Shown piece after piece: positions 46,664-55,728 of a stretch of DNA of 64,000 nucleotides. Position numbers and translations under genes: made by a program. The number at the start of each line of letters is the position of its first letter. Position 1 is the stretch's first letter. The notes beneath the pieces are model-generated. The model saw only the letters and a list, made by a program, of their open reading frames with translations. It was not told where the DNA came from and ran no database searches. The stretch is from Halorarius litoreus (GTDB lineage: Archaea > Halobacteriota > Halobacteria > Halobacteriales > Haloarculaceae): the NCBI RefSeq assembly GCF_024362405.1, contig NZ_CP101454.1, forward strand, positions 992,001 through 1,056,000, in the 5' to 3' direction.

Positions 46664-47746
46664 ATGGACACCGTCTTCCTCACCGGGTTCCCGGGGTTCC
46701 TCGGCTCGGCGCTCATCGAACGGCTGCTCGACCGCTACGACGACGAGACGACCGTCACCTGCCTCGTCCAGTCGAAGTTCCGCAGCGAGGCCGAGCACAA
46801 GGCCGAGCGCATCGAGCGCGAACAGGACGCCGAGGGGCGCATCGAGCTCGTCGAGGGCGACCTCGTCGACGAGGACCTCGGGCTGGGCGACGCCTACGAC
46901 GACCTGCAGGCCGCCACGCGGGAGGTGTTCCACCTCGCGGCCATCTACGACCTGACGATGGCCCGCGAGCCCGGCAAGGCGGTCAACATCGAGGGGACGC
47001 GCCACGTCCTGGACTTCGCCGAGGGCGCCGAGGTCGACCGCCTCCAGTACGTCTCGTCGGTCGTCGTCGCCGGCACCTACGAGGGCGAGTTCACGGAGGA
47101 CATGCTCCAGGAGGGCCAGCAGTTCGCGAACTACTACGAGACGACCAAACACATGGCCGAGGTGCTGGTCCAGCAGCAGATGGACGAGATTCCCACGACC
47201 ATCTACCGGCCGGCGCCGGTCGTCGGCGACAGCGAGACGGGCGAGACCCAGAAGTACGACGGCGCGTACGCCTTCCTCGAAGCGCTCGCGGACCAGGGGG
47301 ACAACGCCATCATCCCCGCGCCGCGAGGGGCGGGCGACGCGGAGTTCCAGTTGGCCCCGAGAGACTTCATCGTCGACGCCATCGGCTACCTCTCGGGCAT
47401 CGACGAGAGCGAGGGTGAGGTGTACCACCTCGCGGACCCGAACCCGCCGTCGACGGTCGAGGTCATCAAGACGTTCGGCGAGGTCATGGACAAGAGCCGC
47501 ACCGTGGTCGTCCCGTACCCGAAGGGCATCGTCGAGGGACTCCTCAAATCGCTCGCGCCCGACGCGGACCTGCTCGTCTCCGGTGGCCTGCACTACCAGA
47601 CGTGGCCTGCGAGCTTCGACACCTCGAACACGGAGGCGCACCTCGCGGACTCACCGGTCCAGCTCCCGCAGTTCGAGGAGTACGTCGAGAACATGGTCGC
47701 GTTCTACCTCGACAACCCGGACATCGACACGGAAGGGATGAACTGA
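46664..47746 (+). CDS. Extended SDR / fatty-acyl-reductase-like NAD(P)-binding protein
   Basis: A 360-residue extended SDR: TGFPGFLGSALIERLL (TGxxGxxG), VFHLAAIYDLTMARE, YVSSVVVAGTYEGEF and catalytic YETTK in ANYYETTKHMAEVL, then IYRPAPVVGDS. The wording resembles the NAD_binding_4 (male-sterility/acyl-CoA reductase) branch and nucleoside-sugar epimerases. It is an isolated gene with the start at MDTVFLTGFPG. Substrate unknown. Confidence 0.83.
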   Translation: MDTVFLTGFPGFLGSALIERLLDRYDDETTVTCLVQSKFRSEAEHKAERIEREQDAEGRIELVEGDLVDEDLGLGDAYDDLQAATREVFHLAAIYDLTMAREPGKAVNIEGTRHVLDFAEGAEVDRLQYVSSVVVAGTYEGEFTEDMLQEGQQFANYYETTKHMAEVLVQQQMDEIPTTIYRPAPVVGDSETGETQKYDGAYAFLEALADQGDNAIIPAPRGAGDAEFQLAPRDFIVDAIGYLSGIDESEGEVYHLADPNPPSTVEVIKTFGEVMDKSRTVVVPYPKGIVEGLLKSLAPDADLLVSGGLHYQTWPASFDTSNTEAHLADSPVQLPQFEEYVENMVAFYLDNPDIDTEGMN

Positions 47747-47836
47747 CGCGCAGCACCGGGGCGACGGCGACCGGGTCAGTATCCCGACACAAAACCTATT
47801 GTCGATTTCGACGAACGGTGACGTGGGTGTGAGCTA

Positions 47837-48436
47837 ATGACTGGCAAGAAAATCCTGGAGATAGCCGGCGACTTCGTCGAGGACTACGAGGTCATGGTAC
47901 CGTATCAGGCGCTGCAGATGGTGGGCCACGAGGTCCACGCGGTCGCCCCCGAGAAGGGCGACGGTGAGAGCGTGAAGACCGCGGTCCACGACTTCCGTGG
48001 CGACCAGACGTATCTGGAGACGCGCGGGCACGACTTCGCCATCGACGCCGCCATCGAGGACATCGACCCGGCGGACTACGACGCGCTCGTGGTGCCCGGT
48101 GGCCGCGCGCCGGAGTACCTCCGGACGTACGACTCGGTACTCGACACCGTCCGGCACTTCTTCGACGCCGACAAGCCCGTGGCTGCGATCTGCCACGGCC
48201 CGCAGATCCTCGCGGCCGCCGGCGTCCTCGACGGGCGGTCAATCACGGCGTATCCGGCAGTGCGCCACGAGGTCGAGCGAGCGGGCTGTTCGTGGGTCGA
48301 CGGCGTCGTCACCGACGGCAACCTCGTGACCGGACAGGCGTGGCCGGACCACCCCGAGTGGCTGGCCCAGTTCCTCGACGTGCTCGGAACGCGCATCGAG
48401 CACGAGCCGGCGGCCGCGGCCGCGGACGACGACTGA
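47837..48436 (+). CDS. DJ-1/PfpI-family protein
   Basis: A 199-residue class-I-glutaminase-like protein. The nucleophile elbow is [11 protein letters not shown] (Cys119), with [12 protein letters not shown] and a Glu near residue 15-18 (FVEDYE). Relatives are deglycase/glyoxalase or chaperone-like enzymes. The C-terminus is a short acidic run ending ADDD. Two stem-loops of a repeat family follow the stop. Confidence 0.86.
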   Translation: MTGKKILEIAGDFVEDYEVMVPYQALQMVGHEVHAVAPEKGDGESVKTAVHDFRGDQTYLETRGHDFAIDAAIEDIDPADYDALVVPGGRAPEYLRTYDSVLDTVRHFFDADKPVAAICHGPQILAAAGVLDGRSITAYPAVRHEVERAGCSWVDGVVTDGNLVTGQAWPDHPEWLAQFLDVLGTRIEHEPAAAAADDD

Positions 48437-48442
48437 GTGGTT

Positions 48443-48561
48443 GCCGTCGTGGCAACCGGCGACGACTGAGGTGGTGAGCGCGGCCTCGCCGCGCGAACGT
48501 CGTCGGACGAGCGCTGCGAGTCCGACGGAAGTCGCCGTCGTGGCAACCGGCGACGACTGAG
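48443..48561 (+). repeat. Two 28-bp direct repeats forming stem-loops after the DJ-1 gene
   Basis: Identical 28-bp copies at 48443-48470 and 48534-48561, beginning GCCGTCGTGGCAACCGG, start 91 bp apart. The second folds as GTCGCCG/CGGCGAC around loop TCGTGGCAAC (48531-48554); the first has one G-U pair in that stem, or a 7-bp alternative, GGTTGCC/GGCAACC. A related copy is at 40438. Likely 3'-end or regulatory RNA hairpins. Confidence 0.6.
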
Positions 48562-48714
48562 CGGACGGTACCGCCGCCACAGACTACACAATTATCCTGA
48601 CATATCGGGCGCCCACGACTGCAGTCGGACAGCAATCGGACTGGCGAGTGACAACTACCGAACGACCAGCGGGCAGCAACAATTATTTACTACTATCCGG
48701 AGAAATTTCGACAG

Positions 48715-48942
48715 TCAACGACCCGCGATGAGCGGCGTCTCGGCGCGCTCTGCGAGGGTGTAGCCGTCGTCGGTCCGGGTGACCAGCGAGCGGCTCTCGA
48801 GCGTCTGAAGCACGGGAAGCAGCTTCAACAGCGGGATGTTCAGGGTCGCGCTCAGCTCGTCGGCCGTCACGGTGCCGTGTTCGCGCAGGTACAGGTACAC
48901 CAGCTTCGTCGTCTCGGACGTGAGGGTCTCGAACGGGTTCAC
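48715..48942 (-). CDS. Small winged-helix (MarR/TrmB-like) protein
   Basis: A 75-residue protein: NPFETLTSETTKLVYLYLREHG, TADELSATLNIPLLKLLPVLQTLESR and LVTRTDDGYTLAE form a complete winged helix with no sensor domain. An ATG at 48975 is in frame, but a TATA-like TTTAGTATT overlaps it and lies 26-32 bp before the GTG, so a leaderless GTG start is preferred. It precedes the copper ATPase gene and might control it; unproven. Confidence 0.7.
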   Translation of the reverse strand: MNPFETLTSETTKLVYLYLREHGTVTADELSATLNIPLLKLLPVLQTLESRSLVTRTDDGYTLAERAETPLIAGR

Positions 48943-49048
48943 ACTCAGTGCATCAATGCGACGAATACTAAACATTGCTACGACAATCAACGAAATACTG
49001 CGGGCGGCGAATTCGGTCGTCTCCGAGCGGAGCAACGTGTGACAGAAC

Positions 49049-51472
49049 TCAGAGAGATGTTGGGTCAGCCGTGGGGTCGTCGGGGTCGGTCGGAGAGGTG
49101 TCGTCGCCGTCAGCGGGCGGGGTGTCGTCGCCGCCGGGGGAGTGACTGTCGTCCGTCGTCAGCGGCCGGGCGGAGTTCACGACGACGAGGAGGCTGCTCG
49201 TCGCCATCGCGACCGCCGCGACGAGCGGGTTCAACAGCCCCGCCACGGCCGCCGGGAGCGCGACGGCGTTGTACAGGAACGCCCACGCGAGGTTCTCGCG
49301 CACCCGTCGCTTCGTCGCCTGCGTGACGGCGAACACGGTCGGAACGGCGCCGAGGTCGTCGGTCGTGACGACGGCGTCGGCCGCGTCGGCCGCCAGCCGC
49401 GTTCCGCGGGCGAGCGAGATGCCGATATCCGCGGCGGCGAGCGCGGGCGCGTCGTTGCTCCCGTCGCCGACCATCGCCACGGGGCCGTCGAGTCGCGACA
49501 CCACCTCCGCCTTCGCCTCGGGCGGCACCTCGACGAACACCTCGTCGACCGCAGGGTGGTCGCGGAACTGCTCGGCGGCCGGCTCGCGGTCGCCCGTGAT
49601 GACCACCACGCGACGCTCCCGCGAGAGGTCGGTCACGACCGCGTCCCACTCCGGACGTGGCGTGTCACCACAGACGACCACACCCCGTGCGTCGCCGCCC
49701 CAGCCGACGAGCGATGGGATCTGGCCGGCCGCACTCGCCTCGGCACAGCGGTCGGCGAGGTCGTCGGGGACGCGCCACCCCCGCTCGGCGAACAGGTCCG
49801 GTCGGCCGACGACCACCGGCTCCCCGTCGACGGCGGCGCTCACCCCGAGTCCGGGGTGGGTCTCGAACCCCGAGACCGTCGCCGCGTCGCCGCCGAGCGC
49901 CGCGATGGCGTCCGCGACGGGGTGATCCGCGAACCGCTCGACTGCGGCGGCGTTCTCGCGGACCGCCTCACCCCCGACGACCTCGACCACGCGCATCTCG
50001 CCGGTCGTGAGCGTCCCCGTCTTGTCGAACGCGACGGTCGCGGCGTCCGGCGCGCGCTCGAACGCCGAGGTGTCAGTGACGACGACGCCGCGGTCGAGCG
50101 CCGTCCGGAGCCCCGCGGTGGTGGCGAGCGGCGTCGCCAGCCCGAGCGCACAGGGACAGGAGACGACGAGGACGGAGAGCCCCGTCAGAATCGCAGCGTC
50201 GAGCGCAGCACCGGTCGCGAGCTGCCAGCCGACGGCGACGAGTGCGAGCCCGAGGACCACCGGGACGAACACCCTGGCGACGCGGTCGGCGAGCCGCTGG
50301 ACGCCCGACCGCCCGCTCTGGACCTCCCACAGAACCGCGACGAGTCGGTCGAGCGTGCTGGTGGCGTCCGCGCCCACCTCGATGGTGAGTCCCCCGCTTG
50401 TCAGGAGCCCCCCGCCGACGACCTCGTCACCCGGCGCCTTCCGTACGGGCAGCGACTCCCCCGTCACGAGCGACTCGTCGACGGCGCCCTCGCCCTCGAC
50501 GACGGTGCCGTCGACCGGGACGCGTTCGCCGGCACGAACCACGACCGCGTCGCCCGGCGCGAGCGACTCGATGGGGACGAGGTCGTGCCCGTCGCCGGTG
50601 CGGCGCCGTGCCTCGTCGACCCGCTCCTCGGTGAGGTCGCCGAGCCGGCCCGCGGTCCGCCGTCGCACCCGGTCCTCGTAGTAGGTGCCGACGGTCACGG
50701 CCAGCACGATGACGATGGCCACGTCGAAGTAGACCTCCAGCCCGCCACGGAGGAGCGTCACCGTGCTGTACAGGTACGCCGTGGTCGCCGCGAGCGCGAC
50801 CAGCAGGTCCATGTTCGGCTGCCGGGCGCGGAGGCTGACGTACGCCCCACGCAGCAGCGGGAAGCCGGTGTAGCCGAGGACCACGCTCGTGATCAGCCAG
50901 ACGTTCCACAGGAGGTACGTGCCGGCAGTCCCCGAGAGGTCGACGAGCCCGGCCAGGAGGTCGAAGCCGACGTAGTGTGGGTAGAGGAACAGCAGGTACC
51001 ACAGCATCACCATCATGCCGAAGAAGCCACCGACGAGGAGCCGCCCCAGCGCTGCCCCGTCGTCGACAGCGTCCGCATCCGGCGGCCGCGCGCGGTAGCC
51101 GAGCCCATCGATCAGGTCCACGAGCGCGTCCCGGTCGAGGTCGGGGTCGTGGACGAGTTTGACCGCCCCGGTCGGATAGCTCGCCGACGCGGCGTGAACC
51201 CCCTCGTGGCGGGTCGCCCGCGACGCCACGAACGTCTCGCAGGTCGCACAGTGCATCCCGTCCACGGACAGGAACGTCTCCGCCCCCTCGACGTCGGCGG
51301 CGTCCGGGCCGGTATCGACCGCCTCGCGGGCGGTCGTGGCGTCGACCTCCGTGACGTCGCCGAGCGTCCGAGCCACCTCCAGACACCCCCGACAGCAGTA
51401 CGTGCCCTCGACGTCGGCGTCGGTGACGGGCGGGTCGGGCGTCGGCAACTCACAGAGCGTGCAGTCGGTCAT
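49049..51472 (-). CDS. Copper-transporting P1B-type ATPase
   Basis: An 807-residue heavy-metal ATPase. The N-terminus has a Cys-rich YCCRGC segment (residues 25-30) and an HMA domain with GMHCATC (Cys75, Cys78). Core motifs: VVSCPCALG (CPC metal site), DKTGTLT (phosphorylated Asp), ADHPVADAI (HP), and VGDGSNDAPALA, with Ser where GDGIND is usual. The CPC site and N-terminal layout resemble FixI/CcoI-type pumps that supply copper to oxidases. It starts 5 bp after the SafE-like gene and faces the oxidase operon. The acidic, Asp/Pro-rich tail of about 35 residues is disordered. Confidence 0.9.
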   Translation of the reverse strand: MTDCTLCELPTPDPPVTDADVEGTYCCRGCLEVARTLGDVTEVDATTAREAVDTGPDAADVEGAETFLSVDGMHCATCETFVASRATRHEGVHAASASYPTGAVKLVHDPDLDRDALVDLIDGLGYRARPPDADAVDDGAALGRLLVGGFFGMMVMLWYLLFLYPHYVGFDLLAGLVDLSGTAGTYLLWNVWLITSVVLGYTGFPLLRGAYVSLRARQPNMDLLVALAATTAYLYSTVTLLRGGLEVYFDVAIVIVLAVTVGTYYEDRVRRRTAGRLGDLTEERVDEARRRTGDGHDLVPIESLAPGDAVVVRAGERVPVDGTVVEGEGAVDESLVTGESLPVRKAPGDEVVGGGLLTSGGLTIEVGADATSTLDRLVAVLWEVQSGRSGVQRLADRVARVFVPVVLGLALVAVGWQLATGAALDAAILTGLSVLVVSCPCALGLATPLATTAGLRTALDRGVVVTDTSAFERAPDAATVAFDKTGTLTTGEMRVVEVVGGEAVRENAAAVERFADHPVADAIAALGGDAATVSGFETHPGLGVSAAVDGEPVVVGRPDLFAERGWRVPDDLADRCAEASAAGQIPSLVGWGGDARGVVVCGDTPRPEWDAVVTDLSRERRVVVITGDREPAAEQFRDHPAVDEVFVEVPPEAKAEVVSRLDGPVAMVGDGSNDAPALAAADIGISLARGTRLAADAADAVVTTDDLGAVPTVFAVTQATKRRVRENLAWAFLYNAVALPAAVAGLLNPLVAAVAMATSSLLVVVNSARPLTTDDSHSPGGDDTPPADGDDTSPTDPDDPTADPTSL

Positions 51473-51478
51473 GAGTGG

Positions 51479-52213
51479 TCAGGGCATCGGGAGCGGGACG
51501 TGCGGGACGTCGACGCCGACGAGTCGGAGTCCGTGGGCGAGCGGGACCGTCCCGAGGAGGACGAACGCCGCCCCGAGCGCGCGGTGGAGCCGCCCCCGGC
51601 TCGCCGCCGAGAGCGAGCCGAGCGAGCGGCCGTAGACGAACAGCGAGGGGATGGTTCCGAGCCCGAAGACGCCGAGCGAGACGGCCCCCTCGACGGGCGA
51701 CCCCGTCGAGAGCGCGTAGAGGAACAGCGGATACAGGAGGGGACAGGGGAGCAGGCCGTGCGCCGCCCCGAGCCCGAGGATTCGGGGCCCACGCGCCCAC
51801 TCGTCGACGTGGGCGGTGAGCCGACTCGCGACTGGCTGGACGAGGCTCGCGCCGGGGGAGCCGAACGCCGCGCCGGCCGACCCCCTGGTGAGATAGCTGA
51901 CGCCGACGACGAGGACGACGAGCCCGACGCCGATGCCGGCCGCCGCACGGACCGCGTCACCGACCGCCGCGAGCGCGGCGAGCTCGAAGGCGGTCGCGCC
52001 GACTGCGCCCATCACGGCACCGATAGTCGCGTAGCTCGCTGTTCGGCCGAGGTTGAACAGCGCGTGTTGGCGGGTCTCGTGGCCCTCCATCCGGTCGGCG
52101 TACACGGTCACCAGCGGGCCGCACATCCCGAGGCAGTGTGCGCCACCGAGCAGCCCGAGGAGGAAGACCGCCGCGAGGCCCGTCCCGAACGGGAGCCCGG
52201 CGACACCGGCCAT
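51479..52213 (-). CDS. SafE/TauE-type (DsbD-like) membrane protein
   Basis: A 244-residue membrane protein with about six helices. LGGAHCLGMCGPLVTVY (Cys27, Cys31) near the N-terminus and HGLLPCPLLYPLFLYAL later match the sulfite-exporter-like family often found with FixI/CcoI-type copper pumps in oxidase assembly. The two Cys-Pro or His-Cys sites could pass copper or electrons. Placed between the pump and a small membrane protein, all on one strand with almost no spacers. Confidence 0.83.
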   Translation of the reverse strand: MAGVAGLPFGTGLAAVFLLGLLGGAHCLGMCGPLVTVYADRMEGHETRQHALFNLGRTASYATIGAVMGAVGATAFELAALAAVGDAVRAAAGIGVGLVVLVVGVSYLTRGSAGAAFGSPGASLVQPVASRLTAHVDEWARGPRILGLGAAHGLLPCPLLYPLFLYALSTGSPVEGAVSLGVFGLGTIPSLFVYGRSLGSLSAASRGRLHRALGAAFVLLGTVPLAHGLRLVGVDVPHVPLPMP

Positions 52214-52393
52214 CTAGCCGGGGACGGCCGGGGCCTCCTCGGGGGCCAGCATCGTGTACAGCGACCCCGCGATGAGCAGGACGTTCACCAGCGCGACCGC
52301 GACGATCAGGTAGCCACGGTCCAGGTAGAACGCGACCGCCGGGAGCGTCGCCGCCGCCGCCACCGCGGGTGCGAGCAGTCGAATCGACACCAT
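52214..52393 (-). CDS. Small membrane protein, probable ba3-oxidase-associated subunit
   Basis: A 59-residue protein with two hydrophobic helices (LLAPAVAAAATLPAVAFYL and LIVAVALVNVLLIAGSLYTM) and an acidic tail. Size and pattern resemble the short proteins annotated beside haloarchaeal ba3 oxidases. It starts divergently from the oxidase operon, about 110 bp away, and abuts the SafE-like gene with no gap. Function inferred from place only. Confidence 0.68.
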   Translation of the reverse strand: MVSIRLLAPAVAAAATLPAVAFYLDRGYLIVAVALVNVLLIAGSLYTMLAPEEAPAVPG

Positions 52394-52440
52394 AGCTACC
52401 CGTTCAGATGTGGGGGTGAAAACACTTTGGCCGTGTCCAG

Positions 52441-52470
52441 CCTGCCGGGAATCCCCGGCAGGATTTAATA
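52441..52470 (+). promoter_or_regulatory. 9-bp-arm palindrome abutting the TATA box of the oxidase operon
   Basis: CCTGCCGGG, 4-bp spacer AATC, CCCGGCAGG (52441-52462), followed at once by the TATA-like ATTTAATA (52463-52470), 32-39 bp before the ATG. A protein bound here would touch the BRE. It sits in the divergent region and could control both sides. Confidence 0.6.
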
Positions 52471-52501
52471 CCCACCCGAGTGGTGTGCCGACATCTGTGA
52501 T

Positions 52502-53374
52502 ATGACAGATGGAACCACGGACTGCGGGCCGAGAGCGACCCGGAGGGGCGTTCTCGGCGCCGCAGCAGGCAGCCTTGTCGCGCTCGGCACCGTCGGAGCC
52601 GCCGGCGCGCAGGAGGGAACGGCGACGGGGAGTGGGAACGTCCAGCCGGATTTCGGCGACTGGCTCGACGGCGTCGACGGCGGCACGGAGGACGCTCGCG
52701 GCCAGGACAGCGTCACCGTCACCGTCGGCGCGAACGGCAACGGCGGGACGTTCGCGTTCTCGCCCGCGAGCCTCTGGATCGACCCCGGCACGACGGTCCG
52801 ATTCAACTGGGTCTCGGACAACCACAACGTCGTCCCCGAAGACGTCCCCGAGGGCGTCTCGTGGGAGGGGAACTCCGAGATACAGAACACCGGCGCGAGC
52901 TACGAGTTCACCTTCGAGGAGGGTGGGCTGTACACCTACTTCTGTGAACCGCATCGCTCGCTGGGGATGCTCGGTGGCATCGCCGTCGGCGACGACGTGC
53001 CGACACAGCAGGTCGCGCCGCCGAGCGACGACGGCGGTGACGGCGGTGGCCCGCTCCTCCCGGCTGAGGACAGCGCCGGTGTTATGCTCACGTTCTACGC
53101 AGTCCTCGCCATCGCCGGGGCGTTCCTCGTCGGCGGCGAGGGGCTGCGAGCCGTCCGCGACTCGGGCGGATTCCGCGGTCCCGCGCCCGAGGAATCCGGT
53201 GCGGTAGCCGAGGAAGCAGCCGAGACCGACCCCGTCGAGACCATCGAGCACGACGGCTACGACCCGACGGGGACGGCCGCGCTCATCATCCTCTACTTCC
53301 TCGTCGTCGTGGTGATGTGGGTGTTCATGTACTTCGTCGAGTTCCTCGGCAACGGTCCTACGGTGATTGGCTAA
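52502..53374 (+). CDS. Halocyanin-like blue copper protein with two C-terminal membrane helices
   Basis: A 290-residue protein. Tat signal ATRRGVLGAAAGSLVALG; a plastocyanin-type domain (about 70-165) with copper ligands His108 (DNHNV), Cys148 and His151 (YFCEPH) and Met156 (LGMLG); an acidic Gly-rich linker; then two hydrophobic helices (about 194-215 and 258-281). It could hand electrons to the CuA site of subunit II, encoded next. The fusion to two helices anchors the donor in the oxidase complex and may stand in for a small oxidase subunit. Its TAA overlaps the next ATG by one base. Confidence 0.87.
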   Translation: MTDGTTDCGPRATRRGVLGAAAGSLVALGTVGAAGAQEGTATGSGNVQPDFGDWLDGVDGGTEDARGQDSVTVTVGANGNGGTFAFSPASLWIDPGTTVRFNWVSDNHNVVPEDVPEGVSWEGNSEIQNTGASYEFTFEEGGLYTYFCEPHRSLGMLGGIAVGDDVPTQQVAPPSDDGGDGGGPLLPAEDSAGVMLTFYAVLAIAGAFLVGGEGLRAVRDSGGFRGPAPEESGAVAEEAAETDPVETIEHDGYDPTGTAALIILYFLVVVVMWVFMYFVEFLGNGPTVIG

Positions 53375-53883
53375 TGGAGATACACAGGTTCGAAAAACTC
53401 TGGCTGCTGGCATCGATCGTACTCGTCGTCTCGTTCATCGCGACGGTCACCTACGGGGCGGTCGGCCCCGGCATCGCGATGGTCTCTGACTCGGGGGGAA
53501 CGGTCGACCCGTCGAACCCCACCGCGTCGGACAACTTCCGCGAACCCGGCGTCTATCAGACGGGCGAGAACGAGTACGCGGTGTACGTCCTCGCCCGACA
53601 GTTCCTGTTCGAACCCGGGACGAGCGAGCCTATCGAGGTGCCCGTCGACAGCACTGTCACGTTCTACGTGACGAGCCCCGACGTGCAACACGGGTTCAAC
53701 CTCGTCGGCACCAACGTCAACGCGATGGTGATTCCGGGGCAGGTCGCGGAGTTCACCGTGCAGTTCGAGGAGGAGAAACGGCATAGCATCGTCTGTCACG
53801 AGTACTGTGGCTCGGGCCACCACACGATGTCGGGGAACGTGACGGTCGTCTCACAGTCCGAGTTCGACGGGGGTGACGCCTGA
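53374..53883 (+). CDS. ba3-type cytochrome c oxidase subunit II (CuA)
   Basis: A 169-residue short subunit II with a single N-terminal helix (LWLLASIVLVVSFIATVTY), as in ba3-type enzymes. The binuclear CuA ligands are complete: His106 (VQHGFN), Cys141, Glu143, Cys145, His149 and Met152 in CHEYCGSGHHTM. It receives electrons from the copper protein outside the cell. Overlaps both neighbours by one base. Confidence 0.92.
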   Translation: MEIHRFEKLWLLASIVLVVSFIATVTYGAVGPGIAMVSDSGGTVDPSNPTASDNFREPGVYQTGENEYAVYVLARQFLFEPGTSEPIEVPVDSTVTFYVTSPDVQHGFNLVGTNVNAMVIPGQVAEFTVQFEEEKRHSIVCHEYCGSGHHTMSGNVTVVSQSEFDGGDA

Positions 53884-55592
53884 TGGCGTTCGTCGACGAG
53901 TTCCCTACCGAAGCGCGCGTCACCCGGCTGTGTATGGGCGTCGCGTTCAACGCCCTCCTCATCGGGGGGTTCTTCGGGCTGGTGCAGGCGCTCCACCGGA
54001 CGGGCTACTTCCGTGGGTTCGTCTCCTCGACCGACTACTACACGGTGCTCACCGCACACGGCGTCCTGCTCGCGCTGGTGTTCACCATCTTCTTCCTCTG
54101 TGGGCTGTTCACCTGGGCGGTCACCCGGAGTCTCGACCGTCCGGTCGTCGACTCGCGGCTCACCTTCGGCTGGTTCGGACTGATGTTCACGGGGACGGCG
54201 CTCGCCGGCATCGCCATCTTCGGCGGCTTCTTCGGCGGCTACGGCCTCGACATCTCGGCGGACGTGCTGTTCACGTTCTACCCGCCGATGAAAGCCCACC
54301 CGATCTTCTACATCGGGCTGGCGCTGTTCATCGTCGGCACGTGGCTCGCGGGCGCAGACTGGTTCCGCAGCTACTTCGCGTGGCGCTCGGAGCACGACGG
54401 TGAGCGCATCCCGCTGCAGGCGTTCATGGTGCTCGCGACGATGGTGATGTGGTATCTCGCCACGCTCGGCGTCGCCATCGAGGTCGTGGTCTTCCTCATC
54501 CCGTGGTCGCTCGGCCTCATCCAGACGGTCGACCCGCTGTTGATGCGGACGCTGTTCTGGTACTTCGGCCACCCGGTCGTCTACTTCTGGTTGCTGCCGG
54601 CGTACCTCGTCTGGTACACCATTCTCCCGAAGCTGTCGGGGGGGCGGCTGTTCTCCGACCCGCTCGCACGGGTGGTGTTCATCCTGTTCATCCTGCTGTC
54701 GACGCCCGGCGGGTTCCACCACCAGTACATGGACCCCGGTATCGCTGAAGGGTTCAAGTTCATCGCCATGACGAACACGCTGTTCATCCTCCTGCCGTCG
54801 CTGTTGACGGCGTTCACCGTCGTCGCCAGCATGGAACACGGCGCACGGCAGAACGGCGGCACCGGTCGTATTGGCTGGCTGAAGTCGCTGCCGTGGGACA
54901 ACCCGGCGTTCACGGGCATCGCACTCGCTGGACTGATGTTCGCCGCCGGTGGGTTCTCCGGGATGATCAACGCCGGGATGAACATCAACTACCTCATCCA
55001 CAACACGCTGTGGGTGCCCGGCCACTTCCACCTCACCGTCGGCACCGCGGCGGCGCTGACGTTCATGGCCGTCAGCTACTGGCTCTACCCGCAGGTGTCG
55101 GGCAAGCGGCTCCGGCTGTACGGCGTCGCGCAGATCCAGCCGTACGTCTGGTTCATCGGGATGGTGCTGATGTCGAACGCGATGCACCGCGCCGGCCTGC
55201 TCGGCGTGCCGCGACGGACGGCCGAGCCGGAGTACCCCGGCGTCGAGTACGTCGGCGGCGTCGGCGGCATCGGCGAGATGCGGCTCCAGATCGTCATCGG
55301 CGGCATCCTGCTGTTCATCGCCGTCGCGATGTTCCTCGCCGTCATGGGTGCGACGTGGCTCGGCCACCGCGGCGGGCGACCCCTCAGGGTCAACGGCTCG
55401 ATCCCCGAGCCGCTGTCGAGCGTCGACGGCAGCCCGCGGGTGCTCGACAACCTGCGGCTCTGGCTCATCATCGCGGCGCTGCTGGTCGCACTGTCGTACT
55501 CGGTGCCGCTCTGGGCGCTCATCAGCGACGGCATCCTCGCGCCCGGCAGCCCGCCGATTCCGGTCTGGTCGCTCCCACCCATCTTCGGGTAG
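53883..55592 (+). CDS. ba3-type cytochrome c oxidase subunit I
   Basis: A 569-residue heme-copper oxidase subunit I with about 13 helices. TAHG carries a heme b ligand. FWYFGHPVVYFWLLPAY holds the CuB His and the Tyr usually cross-linked to it. GGFHHQYMDP gives the His-His pair of CuB. HNTLWVPGHFHLTVG gives the heme ligands. The sequence follows B-type (ba3) oxidases rather than aa3, lacking the D-channel motif. It reduces oxygen and pumps protons. Confidence 0.92.
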   Translation: MAFVDEFPTEARVTRLCMGVAFNALLIGGFFGLVQALHRTGYFRGFVSSTDYYTVLTAHGVLLALVFTIFFLCGLFTWAVTRSLDRPVVDSRLTFGWFGLMFTGTALAGIAIFGGFFGGYGLDISADVLFTFYPPMKAHPIFYIGLALFIVGTWLAGADWFRSYFAWRSEHDGERIPLQAFMVLATMVMWYLATLGVAIEVVVFLIPWSLGLIQTVDPLLMRTLFWYFGHPVVYFWLLPAYLVWYTILPKLSGGRLFSDPLARVVFILFILLSTPGGFHHQYMDPGIAEGFKFIAMTNTLFILLPSLLTAFTVVASMEHGARQNGGTGRIGWLKSLPWDNPAFTGIALAGLMFAAGGFSGMINAGMNINYLIHNTLWVPGHFHLTVGTAAALTFMAVSYWLYPQVSGKRLRLYGVAQIQPYVWFIGMVLMSNAMHRAGLLGVPRRTAEPEYPGVEYVGGVGGIGEMRLQIVIGGILLFIAVAMFLAVMGATWLGHRGGRPLRVNGSIPEPLSSVDGSPRVLDNLRLWLIIAALLVALSYSVPLWALISDGILAPGSPPIPVWSLPPIFG

Positions 55593-55728
55593 GCACCCCC
55601 CTCAGTTTCGCACACCGGGTCCGACGCTCGGCCCGCTGTCGTCGGCCGAACCGTCTCGCAGAGCTGTCACTGCACCGGCGTCCGGAGCGAAGGGTTGATT
55701 ACCACGGCACCCATTGTTCCATGTTACC

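Noticed and set aside
49142-52468. Very long open frame (over 1100 codons) on the plus strand opposite the copper ATPase
   Set aside because: Arg/Asp/Gly-rich product with no domain, typical of the antisense frame of a GC-rich gene; the minus-strand genes have complete motifs.
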